A DNA stretch of 64,000 nucleotides, from contig NZ_RRZK01000008.1 in NCBI RefSeq assembly GCF_004348895.1, positions 372,001 through 436,000 on the forward strand, given 5' to 3'. This DNA is from Pseudomonas vancouverensis. Lineage in GTDB: Bacteria; Pseudomonadota; Gammaproteobacteria; Pseudomonadales; Pseudomonadaceae. Each line of letters opens with the position of its first letter. The stretch's first letter is position 1. Positions 38,421-46,949 of this stretch are shown here, piece by piece. The notes under the pieces are model-generated. The model was not told where the DNA came from. It did not search any database and saw only the letters and a program-made list of their open reading frames with translations. Position numbers and translations under genes: made by a program.

Positions 38421-41400
38421 CAGAAATTCAACTCCACGCCCACCAGCACGCCATCACCCCCTTCATACAAGTTGCCACCCAGCGACTGCTGGTATTCGGT
38501 GCGCACGGTCAGGTGCGCGCGGTAGGCGTTGTAGATGTCATCGTTGAACCACCATTGCCAGCGCAGACCGAGACCGGTGCGCAGGTCCTGGCGCCAGTCG
38601 TTGCTCGGGTCCTGGCTGGCGAATTCGAGGAAGCCGTAGGGCATCAGGGTCTGTGCGCCGTTGAACGGCAGTTTCCAGGTGTGCCCCTGCTGGAAGCGCG
38701 ACAGCCATTGGTGATCGCCAGCCTTGGTCCACCATGCCGCGTCGAGGTAGAGAAAACGTTCCTCCCAGTCGTTTTCGTCAACCCGCCAATCGTTGCGGAA
38801 GCGCCCCTGATCGAGGAACGACGCCGTGGAACGCAGCAGGTAATCGGTGCTGGTGTGGCCGTCCTTGCGATGATCGTTGAGCTGATCGAGGAGTTTCTCC
38901 GGGACCAGCATCTCTCCCAGGTTCAGATGCTGGTTGTCCTCGTCGTCAAACTGGCTCTGCTTGTAGATCTCGCCGTAGAAGTTGATGTTCGCGGTGCCCC
39001 AGGGCTTGTAGCGCAAGCCGACACCGGTGCCGACGGACTCGGCGTAGTTCCAGCGGCCGACGCCACCCAGCAACACCCGCCCATAGAGCGACAATGTACT
39101 GCCGGCACGGCTGGGTTCGTCGCCGAGGGCATGGTCCCACATCGCCAGTTGCACGTTCTGCGAGGTCGCGCGACGTTGCGAGCCGGTGCTCTGGTCCGGG
39201 CGCAGGAAGTCGTTGGTGGACGTCCCGGCCGGTGACCAGGTGCTGGCAATGGTCCTGCTATCACGACGCGACAGGGTTTCGTGGGCGCGGCGCTGACGAT
39301 AGCGACGCGCTTCCATACTGCCGTCCTCGTCGTCGGCTGCTACCGGGTTCTGTTCCAGGTCGATGATTCTTTCCAGTTCCTTGCGGGCCGCCGCGCTGTC
39401 TTCCACTTCGTCATAACGCCAGGCCAGGGTTTCACCGAGGCGATAATCTTCCGGGAAATCCTTGGTGGCTTGTTGCAGGTAAGGAATGGCTTTGGCGCGT
39501 TCTTCCTTGGTGTCCGCACTGGCCAGGCGCACGCCGTAATCGGCGCGGTAACGCGGGTTTTGCGGATCGCGACGCACGGCTTCGGCCAGCCACGCATTGC
39601 TTTGCGGCAGGTCACCGGCTTTCTGCGCGGTGACTGAGGCGGCGTAGAAATGCTCGGCGTCCGGTGCCTGCTTCAGGGCTTCGCGCTGGCGTTGCAAGGC
39701 CAGGCTGTGATCCCCGCGCGCGTCGGCAATGGCCGCGCCCAAGGCCCATTCGTTGGCGCCACGGCTACGGCTTTGCTGCCAGTAGCGCTCGGCGCTCGCT
39801 GCGTCACCAGCCGTCAGCGCGCTGCGACTGGCGGTAAGGCGAGCGTTGTCGCTCAGTTCACTGTCGGGGATGCTGCGCCAGATCTTCATGGCACCGGCAG
39901 AGTCGCCGGCAGCTTCCAGCGCGTAAGCCAACGGCAGGCGGCTGTTGCGATCGCCGAGTTTTTCCGCGGTCTGGTAATACACCACTGCCTCGCCCGGCCG
40001 ATCCGGCATTGCGCAACGTCCGAGGGCGCGGTAGTCGCCCGCCGATTGCGGATGCTCGCCAATAACCTGCTGCACGGCGGTGCACTGACCATTTTCCGCC
40101 AGTTGTGCCAGCAGTTGACCACGGGTGGCGGGGTCTACGCGGTTGAGCAAGGAGACCATGCGTTGCTGTTGCGCCGGGGTCGGCGACGACGAGGCGTAAA
40201 GCCCGGCCAAGCGTTGCAGCATCGCGGTCGGCAGCTTGCCGCCGTGACGGTCGTAGGCGTTTTCCAGTAACTGTTGCGCGTGATCGCGCTGACCGGCGTT
40301 CAACGCCAGGTAGGTTGCCTGATTGAGTGAATTGAGGTTGCCGGTCTGCTGGTAATGGCGCTCCCAGAGCGTCGCGGCTTCGCTGTTGCGGCCTTGCTTC
40401 TGCAACAATTCGGCGCGGCGCCTGGTCACGTCGGCGGTTTGCGGCTGGCTGGCGAGATAGGCCATGACCTTGTCACTGCGGCCCTCGTCTTGCCAGCTCT
40501 GCAGCAGACTGTCGCGACGCCGCGTATCCCACGGCTCCGGCAGACGCGTGCTTTGCAACAGCTGCGTCGCTTGCAGGCGCTGGGCGAGGATCAGCCAGGT
40601 CTTGGGGTCGGCATCGGGTGAGCAACCCTGCAACTGAGCGAGTGCCGCTTGTGGGTCGTGCCGGGACAGCCACTCGGCGGTCTCCAGGCAAGGTCGTTGC
40701 AACTCGCTACTCAAGCGCTGCACGGTGGCGCTGTCGTCGGTTTGCCGGGCCAGTTCCCACAGGCGTTGACGCTGGGCTGGATCGGCCAGGTCAGCCGCCG
40801 GCAGCGATTGCATCCAGCGCTGGGCCTGCTGGACGTGGCCCATGGCAATGGCGCGATCGACCATGGCCAGCCGGGCTTTGCGCGCCGCTTCCGGGCTGGG
40901 CGGTTTTTGCAGCAGCTTTTGCAGCGGTTCTTCGTCCAGACGCTGCACATAAGCATTGGCCAGCCGTTGCCAGCCATCGGCATCGAGCTGGTTCTTCGCG
41001 GCCAGTGGCGCGAGTTGTTCGATGGTGCCGTTCCAGTCGCGCAATTGCTCGGACCAGTTGGCCCGGGCCATGTGCAGGATCTTGTCATCACCTTTGGGGG
41101 GCAGTTGCGCCAGCCAGTCGTGGGCGCGACCGGCGCCGCCGAACTTGGCCAGGCTCAAACTGTAGGCCTGCCACAAGCGCACGCGCTGGTTCAGGTTGCT
41201 GGTGGCGATCCACTGTTCCACCAGGTCGCTGCCCGGCGGGTCCTGTTCGATCCAGGTCAGGCGCAGGTTGAGCAGGGCCTCGCTGTTCTGCGGATTGTCC
41301 GGCAGTGCCTGCACGGCGTCCTTGTAGCGGCGTTGCTTGGCCAGCGATTGCACGAGCAAGGCGCGGGCCTCGTCGTTGTTCGGCACCTTGCTCAGCAAGT

Positions 41401-41584
41401 GGCGCATCAGGCGCTCGACCTCGGTCCAGTTGCCTTTTTTCGCTTCGCGGTAACTGCGGTCCATGTAGGGGTAGCTGCGGAACTGTTCAAAATCGCTCAG
41501 GGGCGCGGCCTGCACCCAGGCTGCGCCGCTCAGGCTCAACATCAGGCTACCGACCAGCAGGGCATGACGATTGACTGGCTTCAT
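38420..41584 (-). CDS. nfrA: NfrA-type outer-membrane protein (phage N4 adsorption protein A)
   Basis: A 1054-residue protein with a signal peptide (residues 1-26, ending VQA). A long TPR-like helical region spans about 30-750 (repeated Ala/Leu-rich units such as ARALLVQSLAKQRRYKDAV). A C-terminal beta-barrel domain of about 280 residues ends in the aromatic outer-membrane signal VGVELNF. In E. coli, NfrA is the outer-membrane receptor partner for phage N4 and takes part in exporting the NGR glycan. The layout mirrors exopolysaccharide TPR-porin proteins such as PgaA. It overlaps nfrB by 4 bases (ATGA). Confidence 0.9.
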   Translation of the reverse strand: MKPVNRHALLVGSLMLSLSGAAWVQAAPLSDFEQFRSYPYMDRSYREAKKGNWTEVERLMRHLLSKVPNNDEARALLVQSLAKQRRYKDAVQALPDNPQNSEALLNLRLTWIEQDPPGSDLVEQWIATSNLNQRVRLWQAYSLSLAKFGGAGRAHDWLAQLPPKGDDKILHMARANWSEQLRDWNGTIEQLAPLAAKNQLDADGWQRLANAYVQRLDEEPLQKLLQKPPSPEAARKARLAMVDRAIAMGHVQQAQRWMQSLPAADLADPAQRQRLWELARQTDDSATVQRLSSELQRPCLETAEWLSRHDPQAALAQLQGCSPDADPKTWLILAQRLQATQLLQSTRLPEPWDTRRRDSLLQSWQDEGRSDKVMAYLASQPQTADVTRRRAELLQKQGRNSEAATLWERHYQQTGNLNSLNQATYLALNAGQRDHAQQLLENAYDRHGGKLPTAMLQRLAGLYASSSPTPAQQQRMVSLLNRVDPATRGQLLAQLAENGQCTAVQQVIGEHPQSAGDYRALGRCAMPDRPGEAVVYYQTAEKLGDRNSRLPLAYALEAAGDSAGAMKIWRSIPDSELSDNARLTASRSALTAGDAASAERYWQQSRSRGANEWALGAAIADARGDHSLALQRQREALKQAPDAEHFYAASVTAQKAGDLPQSNAWLAEAVRRDPQNPRYRADYGVRLASADTKEERAKAIPYLQQATKDFPEDYRLGETLAWRYDEVEDSAAARKELERIIDLEQNPVAADDEDGSMEARRYRQRRAHETLSRRDSRTIASTWSPAGTSTNDFLRPDQSTGSQRRATSQNVQLAMWDHALGDEPSRAGSTLSLYGRVLLGGVGRWNYAESVGTGVGLRYKPWGTANINFYGEIYKQSQFDDEDNQHLNLGEMLVPEKLLDQLNDHRKDGHTSTDYLLRSTASFLDQGRFRNDWRVDENDWEERFLYLDAAWWTKAGDHQWLSRFQQGHTWKLPFNGAQTLMPYGFLEFASQDPSNDWRQDLRTGLGLRWQWWFNDDIYNAYRAHLTVRTEYQQSLGGNLYEGGDGVLVGVELNF

Positions 41585-43755
41585 GCGTACTCCCGGGCGA
41601 TCTGGTAGGCGGCGTTCTGTTCTTTGTGCTGATCGGCCAACGCCTGCTCCAGAACGTCCTGAGTGATCATGCCGCGTTCGATCAGGTGTTCGCCCAGGGA
41701 CATCTGCGAGGCGTCGAAATCGATCAGCGCCTGGTTGAACAGCGTCGGCGGCACCATGCCGCGCACTTGCAGCAGAGTGCCCAGCAGCACCTGGTGATGG
41801 CTGATGCGTTCGATCAAGGCTTCATCGTCCTGATGCTGTTCCAGTACCTGGAGCATCTGGCGCACGTCCTCGCTTTGCCGAGGCCCGGGATACCAATAGC
41901 GAATACCCAAAGTGACACGGCCTTGCGGTGCGAGACGACAACGTACCGGGCGTTTCAACTGGCGGCTGATGGCGCCCAGGGACACCTGGCTCACCGGGCC
42001 CTCCGAGGCCAGCACCAGGGTGTCGCCTTCCTCGGCCACCGGCAGTACGCCGTAGTGGGTGGCGATCTTGCGCGGCACGGCATCGATCAGGCGTTTGTCG
42101 AGTTTGAACGGATTGAGCGGCGCCCATTCCAGGTCCAATTGCTCGGCCAGGGTCTGCACCAGTTGCGTGGTGTCGATATGGCCACGCAGCAACAGTTCCT
42201 GACCCAGGCGTCGACGGACCGGGTTGGTCACCGCCGCTTCCAGTTGATCTTCGTTCAGCAGGCCTTTTTCCACCAGTCGGTGACCCAGCGGCGTGCGTTG
42301 GGCCTGGGCCAATGCCGGGAATTCGTGGGTGGTCTTGTCCCACGCCACGCGGCGCGAATCGCCCATTTCCATGACCTGACGCAGCGCCCGCAGGTTGGCG
42401 AAGAAATTGACGAAGTTGCTCCACATCATCCGCGGGGCCGACAACAGGCCTTCGCCCAGACCGTAGTAGCGGGTGACGAACCAGCAACGCTGGAACAGGC
42501 GGTTAAGCAGCATGAAACCGTTGAGCCAGAGCAGGGTGGACAACAGGGTACTGTCGGAAAGGATCGATGGATAACGCCAGGCATTGGGCGCGATCACCGT
42601 GACCAGCCACATGGCGATCAGCACCACAAACAGCAAGTTGACCAGGAAGCTCAACAGGTAGGCGATCAAGCCGCGACGGTCGCGCCAGAGAAAGTAGTTG
42701 AGCAGGCCCTTGGGGCTCCAGCCGAGGTTCTTGGTGCCCTGGAAGACGATGCCGACGATCCAGCGCGATTTCTGCCGGATCGCGTGTTGCAGGTCCCGGG
42801 GAAAGTGTTCGCGCACGCAGATGACCTGGGAAAACGAGCGATCCATGCCGAATGCCCAGGGCTGTTCCAGCGCCAGCTTCGGGTCGCTCACCGAGTAGCG
42901 GGCGAAGATGCACTTCATGCCCTTTTGCTTGAGGCGGAAACCGATGTCGTAATCTTCAGTCAGGCTCTGCACATCGAAGGCGATGCCATCGCCGTCTTCG
43001 AGCAGGGCACTGATGGCCTTGCGGCTGAAGCAGGTGCCGACCCCGGCGCTCGGCACCTGGCCGGTCAGGGCTTCACGCACGATGACGTCCTTGCCGTGGT
43101 TTTCCGCGAACTCGTCGACGTAGTGCCCGGCGGTAAAACCTTTCCATTCCGGCGCGTAGGGGTAGACCGGGATCTGGATCAGGTCCTTGGCGGGCAGCAG
43201 GTAGTTGAACAGGCGCAACTCCATCGGCGAAATCACGTCTTCGGCATCGTGCAGGATGAACCCGGCAAACTGGATTTTCGCGTCGCTTTCAAAACGCAGG
43301 ATCGCGTCGATGACGTTGTTCAGGCAGTCGGCCTTGCTGGTCGGGCCGGGCCGGGCGCACACCACCTTGTGCACGTTGGGGTAGTGCAGGCAGACCGCAT
43401 CGACGTCGGCCTGGGTTTCAGCGTCGTTGGGGTAGGTACCGACAAAAATCTGATAGTTCTCATAGTCGATGGTCGAGGCGGCCAGGCGCGCCATTTCACC
43501 GACCACACCGACTTCATTCCACGCCGGCACCATGATCGCCAGGGGTTTTTCAGCGATGGAGTACAGGCGCTCTTCGTCTGCGCGCTTGAATTTTTCGTAG
43601 ATCCGCCAGCGGCGGATCAGCTTGCGTCCCCAGTAAACGATATCGATGAACAGGTCATCGAGCCCGAGGATGAACATCAACAGCGCGAGGGTAATGGCGA
43701 GGTATTTGAGTCCGAACAGCACATAGGCAAAGAAATCGACAAAACCCAGGCTCAT
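41581..43755 (-). CDS. nfrB: NfrB-type c-di-GMP-controlled glycosyltransferase
   Basis: A 724-residue inner-membrane GT2 glycosyltransferase. N-terminal helices (residues 5-35) precede the catalytic domain: the DxD-like motif is HDAEDVISP near residue 172, SLTEDYDIGF near 265 and RQKSRWIVG near 328. Several helices follow at about 360-440. The C-terminus holds c-di-GMP-binding MshEN modules: RRLGQELLLRGHIDTTQLVQ near residue 513 and SLGEHLIERGMITQDVLEQA near 683 both match the RLGxxLxxxGxI pattern. In E. coli, NfrB polymerises an N-acetylmannosamine-based glycan when c-di-GMP binds. It overlaps wecB and nfrA by 4 bases each. Confidence 0.93.
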   Translation of the reverse strand: MSLGFVDFFAYVLFGLKYLAITLALLMFILGLDDLFIDIVYWGRKLIRRWRIYEKFKRADEERLYSIAEKPLAIMVPAWNEVGVVGEMARLAASTIDYENYQIFVGTYPNDAETQADVDAVCLHYPNVHKVVCARPGPTSKADCLNNVIDAILRFESDAKIQFAGFILHDAEDVISPMELRLFNYLLPAKDLIQIPVYPYAPEWKGFTAGHYVDEFAENHGKDVIVREALTGQVPSAGVGTCFSRKAISALLEDGDGIAFDVQSLTEDYDIGFRLKQKGMKCIFARYSVSDPKLALEQPWAFGMDRSFSQVICVREHFPRDLQHAIRQKSRWIVGIVFQGTKNLGWSPKGLLNYFLWRDRRGLIAYLLSFLVNLLFVVLIAMWLVTVIAPNAWRYPSILSDSTLLSTLLWLNGFMLLNRLFQRCWFVTRYYGLGEGLLSAPRMMWSNFVNFFANLRALRQVMEMGDSRRVAWDKTTHEFPALAQAQRTPLGHRLVEKGLLNEDQLEAAVTNPVRRRLGQELLLRGHIDTTQLVQTLAEQLDLEWAPLNPFKLDKRLIDAVPRKIATHYGVLPVAEEGDTLVLASEGPVSQVSLGAISRQLKRPVRCRLAPQGRVTLGIRYWYPGPRQSEDVRQMLQVLEQHQDDEALIERISHHQVLLGTLLQVRGMVPPTLFNQALIDFDASQMSLGEHLIERGMITQDVLEQALADQHKEQNAAYQIAREYA

Positions 43756-44906
43756 ACCGCTTTACCCGCGTTCGCGCGGTGTTTGAGCCAGACGCCGAGG
43801 CGGTTGGCGATACGCTCGCTGGCATGTCCGTCGCCATAGGGACTGTTCACCCGGCTCATGCGCTGGAAGGTGTCCTCATCATCGAACAGCAGGCTGGCCT
43901 GTTTGACGATGCGGTCGGTGTCGGTGCCTACCAGCAGCACCGTCCCGCCCTCGAGCACCGAGGGCCGCTCGGTGACATCACGCAGCACCAGAAGGGGTTT
44001 TCCAATCGCCGGGGCTTCCTCCTGGATGCCGCCGGAATCGGTAATGATGAAATGCGCGCGGCCCATCAGCCAGACGAAGTGCTGGTAATCCTGCGGCGCC
44101 ACCAGATAGATGTTGGGTTTGTCCGAGAGCACGCCGTACACGGCGTTTTGCACTTGTGGATTGAGGTGCACCGGGTAAACGAATTGCACATCGGGGTAAC
44201 GCTGGGCGAGGGTGGCCAGCGCGAGGCAGATGTTGCGGAAACCGCCGCCGAAGTTTTCCCGACGATGCCCGGTGATCAATACCATGCGCCGGCTGTCATC
44301 GAGCACAGCCAGCGGTGAGTCGGCCGCAGGGTGCCAACCGCTGGCCTGTTGGTGCTCGCGCATCCACACCAGGGCGTCGATGACCGTATTGCCCGTCACC
44401 TCGATGTTGGCCTTGGGCACGCCTTCGCGCAGCAGGTTGTCCTCGTTCTTGGTGGTCGGGGCGAAATGCAGGTCGGCGATGACGCCGGTCAAATGCCGAT
44501 TGGCTTCCTCCGGCCAGGGAGCACGCAGGTTACCGGTGCGTAAACCGGCCTCGACATGGCCGATCGGCAACTGCCGGTTGAAGGCGGCGAGGGCGGCGAT
44601 GAAGCTGGTGGTGGTGTCGCCGTGGACCAGCACGATGTCCGGCTTGACCCGCTCGTAGGCACTGTCCAGGTGCGCCAGCAGTTGCTGGGACAGACCGTTG
44701 AGGGTCTGGCCCTGGGTCATCACCTGCAGGTCTTCGTCGACGGCCAGTTCGAAGGAGTCGAGGACCTGCTTGAGCATTTCCCGATGCTGGCCGGTGGAGC
44801 AGATATTGAGATCAATACCGGGCCAGTTGCGCAGGACCCGTGCGAGGGGGGCCATCTTGATGGCCTCCGGTCGTGTGCCGAAAACCATCATCACCTTGAA
44901 AGACAT
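43752..44906 (-). CDS. wecB: UDP-N-acetylglucosamine 2-epimerase (non-hydrolysing)
   Basis: A 384-residue enzyme that interconverts UDP-GlcNAc and UDP-ManNAc, with family motifs VFGTRPEAIKMAPL at the N-terminus, VHGDTTTSFIAALAAF near residue 95, VEAGLRTGN near 117 and ITDSGGIQEEAPAIGKP near 285. It is the first gene of the nfr operon and thus supplies the sugar donor for NfrB. The ribosome site is very strong (AGGAGG). Upstream lies a long structured leader with an intrinsic terminator. It could also serve other envelope glycans. Confidence 0.95.
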   Translation of the reverse strand: MSFKVMMVFGTRPEAIKMAPLARVLRNWPGIDLNICSTGQHREMLKQVLDSFELAVDEDLQVMTQGQTLNGLSQQLLAHLDSAYERVKPDIVLVHGDTTTSFIAALAAFNRQLPIGHVEAGLRTGNLRAPWPEEANRHLTGVIADLHFAPTTKNEDNLLREGVPKANIEVTGNTVIDALVWMREHQQASGWHPAADSPLAVLDDSRRMVLITGHRRENFGGGFRNICLALATLAQRYPDVQFVYPVHLNPQVQNAVYGVLSDKPNIYLVAPQDYQHFVWLMGRAHFIITDSGGIQEEAPAIGKPLLVLRDVTERPSVLEGGTVLLVGTDTDRIVKQASLLFDDEDTFQRMSRVNSPYGDGHASERIANRLGVWLKHRANAGKAV

Positions 44907-45057
44907 TCATCCTCCTGGAACTTCGTGAAAGGCTGTCGCGGCTGGGTGCCCGGCCTTCATTTCATACCTGTCTGGAACTTGAATAAAAGCAGTCGAAACC
45001 GGGGTTGTCCAATTCGCCGGGGAGCGGGATAGAGGCATCCGCAGGGTTTTCTCGCGG

Positions 45058-45087
45058 AAAAAACCCGCGCAGAGGGCGCAGGCGGGG
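45058..45087 (-). terminator. Intrinsic terminator in the wecB leader
   Basis: CCCGC (45082-45086) and GCGGG (45064-45068) bracket a GC-rich hairpin followed by TTTTTT on the - strand, about 150 bases before the wecB start. Confidence 0.65.
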
Positions 45088-45222
45088 GACAGGAAAGTGA
45101 ATCCTTTAAGCAGTCAGCGTCCGGTAACGGGGCAACGACCGGTGTTGCGCACCCGTTTGGGGCCCGGCTACCCGCACCCTGTGGCCAACGGTAGCGCTCG
45201 TCATTGGGGTGCGCAGTAACAC
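45058..45222 (-). ncRNA. Structured leader RNA or sRNA upstream of wecB
   Basis: On the - strand GTGTT-act-GCGCACCC (45207-45222) pairs fully with GGGTGCGCAACAC (45142-45154), enclosing about 50 bases that can fold further. A second stem CCGGT/ACCGG spans 45121-45142. The segment ends in a terminator hairpin followed by six T. I recognise no known riboswitch class. It is either an attenuator of the nfr operon or an independent small RNA. Confidence 0.45.
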
Positions 45223-45336
45223 CGCTTCGCGATGATTTGCCATCTCATTGATTGTGTTCAGTTTTCAAATGCACTGGGAAACGTCTGATGTCCTGTGGCA
45301 CACTTTCTGCTGTCTGTTCCGTTGTTACATACCTAC

Positions 45337-45352
45337 TTCCGGTATAGCGGAA
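45337..45352 (+). promoter_or_regulatory. Palindromic operator before the amino-acid importer
   Basis: TTCCG-GTATAG-CGGAA is a perfect 5+5 dyad whose centre coincides with a -10-like TATAG, 26 bases before the ATG. IclR-family regulators bind palindromes of this general form, and an IclR gene lies in the same cluster. Confidence 0.5.
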
Positions 45353-45377
45353 TAAACATGACCCTGGAGTGCTTGCC

Positions 45378-46226
45378 ATGCATCGCCGTCCTTCCTTGTT
45401 CAAAGCGTGTGTTTTTCTTTTCGCGGCCACTGCCGCTGCCGTGGGTGTAGCCCAGGCCGCGGACAGCAAGCTCGATAGCGTTCTGGCCCGCGGCAAGCTG
45501 ATTGTCGGGACGGGCAGCACCAATGCGCCTTGGCACTTCCAGGGCGCGGACGGCAAGTTGCAGGGTTTCGATATCGATATCGGGCACATGATTGCCAAGG
45601 GCCTGTTCAATGACCCGGACAAGGTCGAGTACGTGGTGCAGTCTTCCGATGCGCGGATTCCCAACCTGCTGACCGACAAGGTCGACATCAGTTGCCAGTT
45701 CATCACCGTGACCGCCAGCCGTGCCCAGCAAGTGGCGTTCACCCTGCCGTACTACCGCGAAGGCGTCGGCCTGCTGTTGCCGGCGAACAGCAAGTACAAG
45801 GAAATCGATGACATGCAGGCGGCCGGCGACAAGGTCACCGTGGCGGTGCTGCAAAACGTCTACGCCGAAGAGCTGGTGCACCAGGCGCTGCCCAAGGCCA
45901 AGGTCGACCAGTACGACAGCGTCGACCTGATGTACCAGGCGGTGAACTCCGGCCGTGCCGACGCGGCGGCCACCGACCAGTCTTCGGTCAAATACCTGAT
46001 GGTGCAGAACCCTGGCCGCTACCGCAGCCCGGCTTACGCCTGGAGCCCGCAGACCTACGCGTGCGCAGTCAAGCGCGGCGATCAGGACTGGCTGAACTTC
46101 GTCAACACCACCTTGCATGAAGCCATGACCGGTGTTGAGTTCCCGACTTACGCGGCATCGTTCAAAAAATGGTTCGGCGTAGATCTGCCGTCGCCGGCCA
46201 TCGGTTTCCCCGTCGAATTCAAATGA
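45378..46226 (+). CDS. Amino-acid ABC transporter substrate-binding protein
   Basis: A 282-residue periplasmic protein of SBP family 3. The signal peptide (residues 1-24, ending VAQA-A) is followed by LARGKLIVGTGSTNAPWHF, GFDIDIGHMIAKGLF and the typical second-lobe strand KVTVAVLQNVYAEEL. The ATG at 45378 is preferred over a GTG nine bases earlier because GGAG stands 8 bases before it. It is the first gene of the importer; a 12-bp hairpin separates it from the permeases. The ligand is unknown; the neighbours suggest a D-amino or hydroxy-amino acid. Confidence 0.9.
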   Translation: MHRRPSLFKACVFLFAATAAAVGVAQAADSKLDSVLARGKLIVGTGSTNAPWHFQGADGKLQGFDIDIGHMIAKGLFNDPDKVEYVVQSSDARIPNLLTDKVDISCQFITVTASRAQQVAFTLPYYREGVGLLLPANSKYKEIDDMQAAGDKVTVAVLQNVYAEELVHQALPKAKVDQYDSVDLMYQAVNSGRADAAATDQSSVKYLMVQNPGRYRSPAYAWSPQTYACAVKRGDQDWLNFVNTTLHEAMTGVEFPTYAASFKKWFGVDLPSPAIGFPVEFK

Positions 46227-46234
46227 TCCCGTGA

Positions 46235-46263
46235 GAGCGGGGCGATCATGAATCGCCCCGCTC
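46235..46263 (+). promoter_or_regulatory. 12-bp intercistronic hairpin after the binding-protein gene
   Basis: GAGCGGGGCGAT and ATCGCCCCGCTC pair perfectly around a 5-base loop, without a T-run. Such hairpins commonly protect the binding-protein mRNA so that it is made in excess of the permeases. Confidence 0.6.
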
Positions 46264-46278
46264 AAGGTACTGCTGACC

Positions 46279-46941
46279 ATGAACTATCAGTTGAATTTTG
46301 CCGCCGTGTGGCGCGATTTCGACACCTTGCTGGCGGGGCTCGGCCTGGGCCTGCAACTGGCGCTGGTGTCGATCGCCATCGGCTGTGTGATCGGCCTGAC
46401 GATGGCGTTTGCTTTGCTGTCCAGGCACCGCGCCTTGCGGGTGCTGGCGTCGGTGTATGTCACGGTGATTCGTAACACGCCGATCCTGGTGTTGATTCTG
46501 TTGATCTACTTTGCCCTGCCGAGCCTGGGGATCCGCCTGGACAAGATCCCCTCGTTCATCATCACCCTGTCGCTGTATGCCGGGGCGTACCTGACCGAAG
46601 TGTTCCGCGGCGGTCTGCTGAGCATTCCCAAGGGCCAGCGTGAGGCGGGCCTGGCCATCGGCCTGGGCGAGTGGCAGGTCAAGGCCTACGTCACAGTGCC
46701 GGTGATGCTGCGCAACGTATTGCCGGCGCTGTCGAACAACTTCATCTCGCTGTTCAAGGACACCTCGCTGGCGGCCGCCATCGCCGTGCCGGAGCTGACC
46801 TATTACGCGCGCAAGATCAATGTCGAGAGCTACCGGGTGATCGAAACCTGGCTGGTGACCACGGCGCTCTATGTTGCGGCCTGTTACCTCATTGCCATGC
46901 TGCTGCGTTACCTCGAGCAGCGCCTGGCGATCCGCCGATAG
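46279..46941 (+). CDS. Amino-acid ABC transporter permease 1
   Basis: A 220-residue HisM/GlnP-type permease. It has five to six helices, the conserved VTVIRNTPILVLILLIYFAL segment and the ATPase-docking EAA loop (EAGLAIGLGEWQVKAYVTVP). It is 8 bases before the second permease; the two probably form a heterodimer. Confidence 0.92.
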   Translation: MNYQLNFAAVWRDFDTLLAGLGLGLQLALVSIAIGCVIGLTMAFALLSRHRALRVLASVYVTVIRNTPILVLILLIYFALPSLGIRLDKIPSFIITLSLYAGAYLTEVFRGGLLSIPKGQREAGLAIGLGEWQVKAYVTVPVMLRNVLPALSNNFISLFKDTSLAAAIAVPELTYYARKINVESYRVIETWLVTTALYVAACYLIAMLLRYLEQRLAIRR

Positions 46942-46949
46942 GAGGCCCC

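Larger units (their letters stand above)
44907..45377 (-). other. Long divergent intergenic region of wecB and the ABC importer
   Basis: This 471-base region has no convincing ORF. On the - strand it holds a paired structured segment (45121-45222), a terminator (45058-45087) and 150 more leader bases before wecB. On the + strand it holds the importer promoter with a dyad at 45337-45352. Confidence 0.6.

Noticed and set aside
38420..43755. Phage origin for the genes named after phage N4 adsorption
   Set aside because: NfrA and NfrB are host envelope proteins used by the phage. No phage structural, lysis or integrase genes are present.
45058..45222. wecB leader as a c-di-GMP (GEMM) riboswitch
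   Set aside because: It was tempting because the operon is c-di-GMP-linked, but the conserved GEMM blocks are not present in either strand, so it is listed as unclassified.
46671..46949. Long N-terminal extension of permease 2
   Set aside because: The extension overlaps permease 1 out of frame and lacks membrane helices. A near-perfect ribosome site supports the ATG at 46950.
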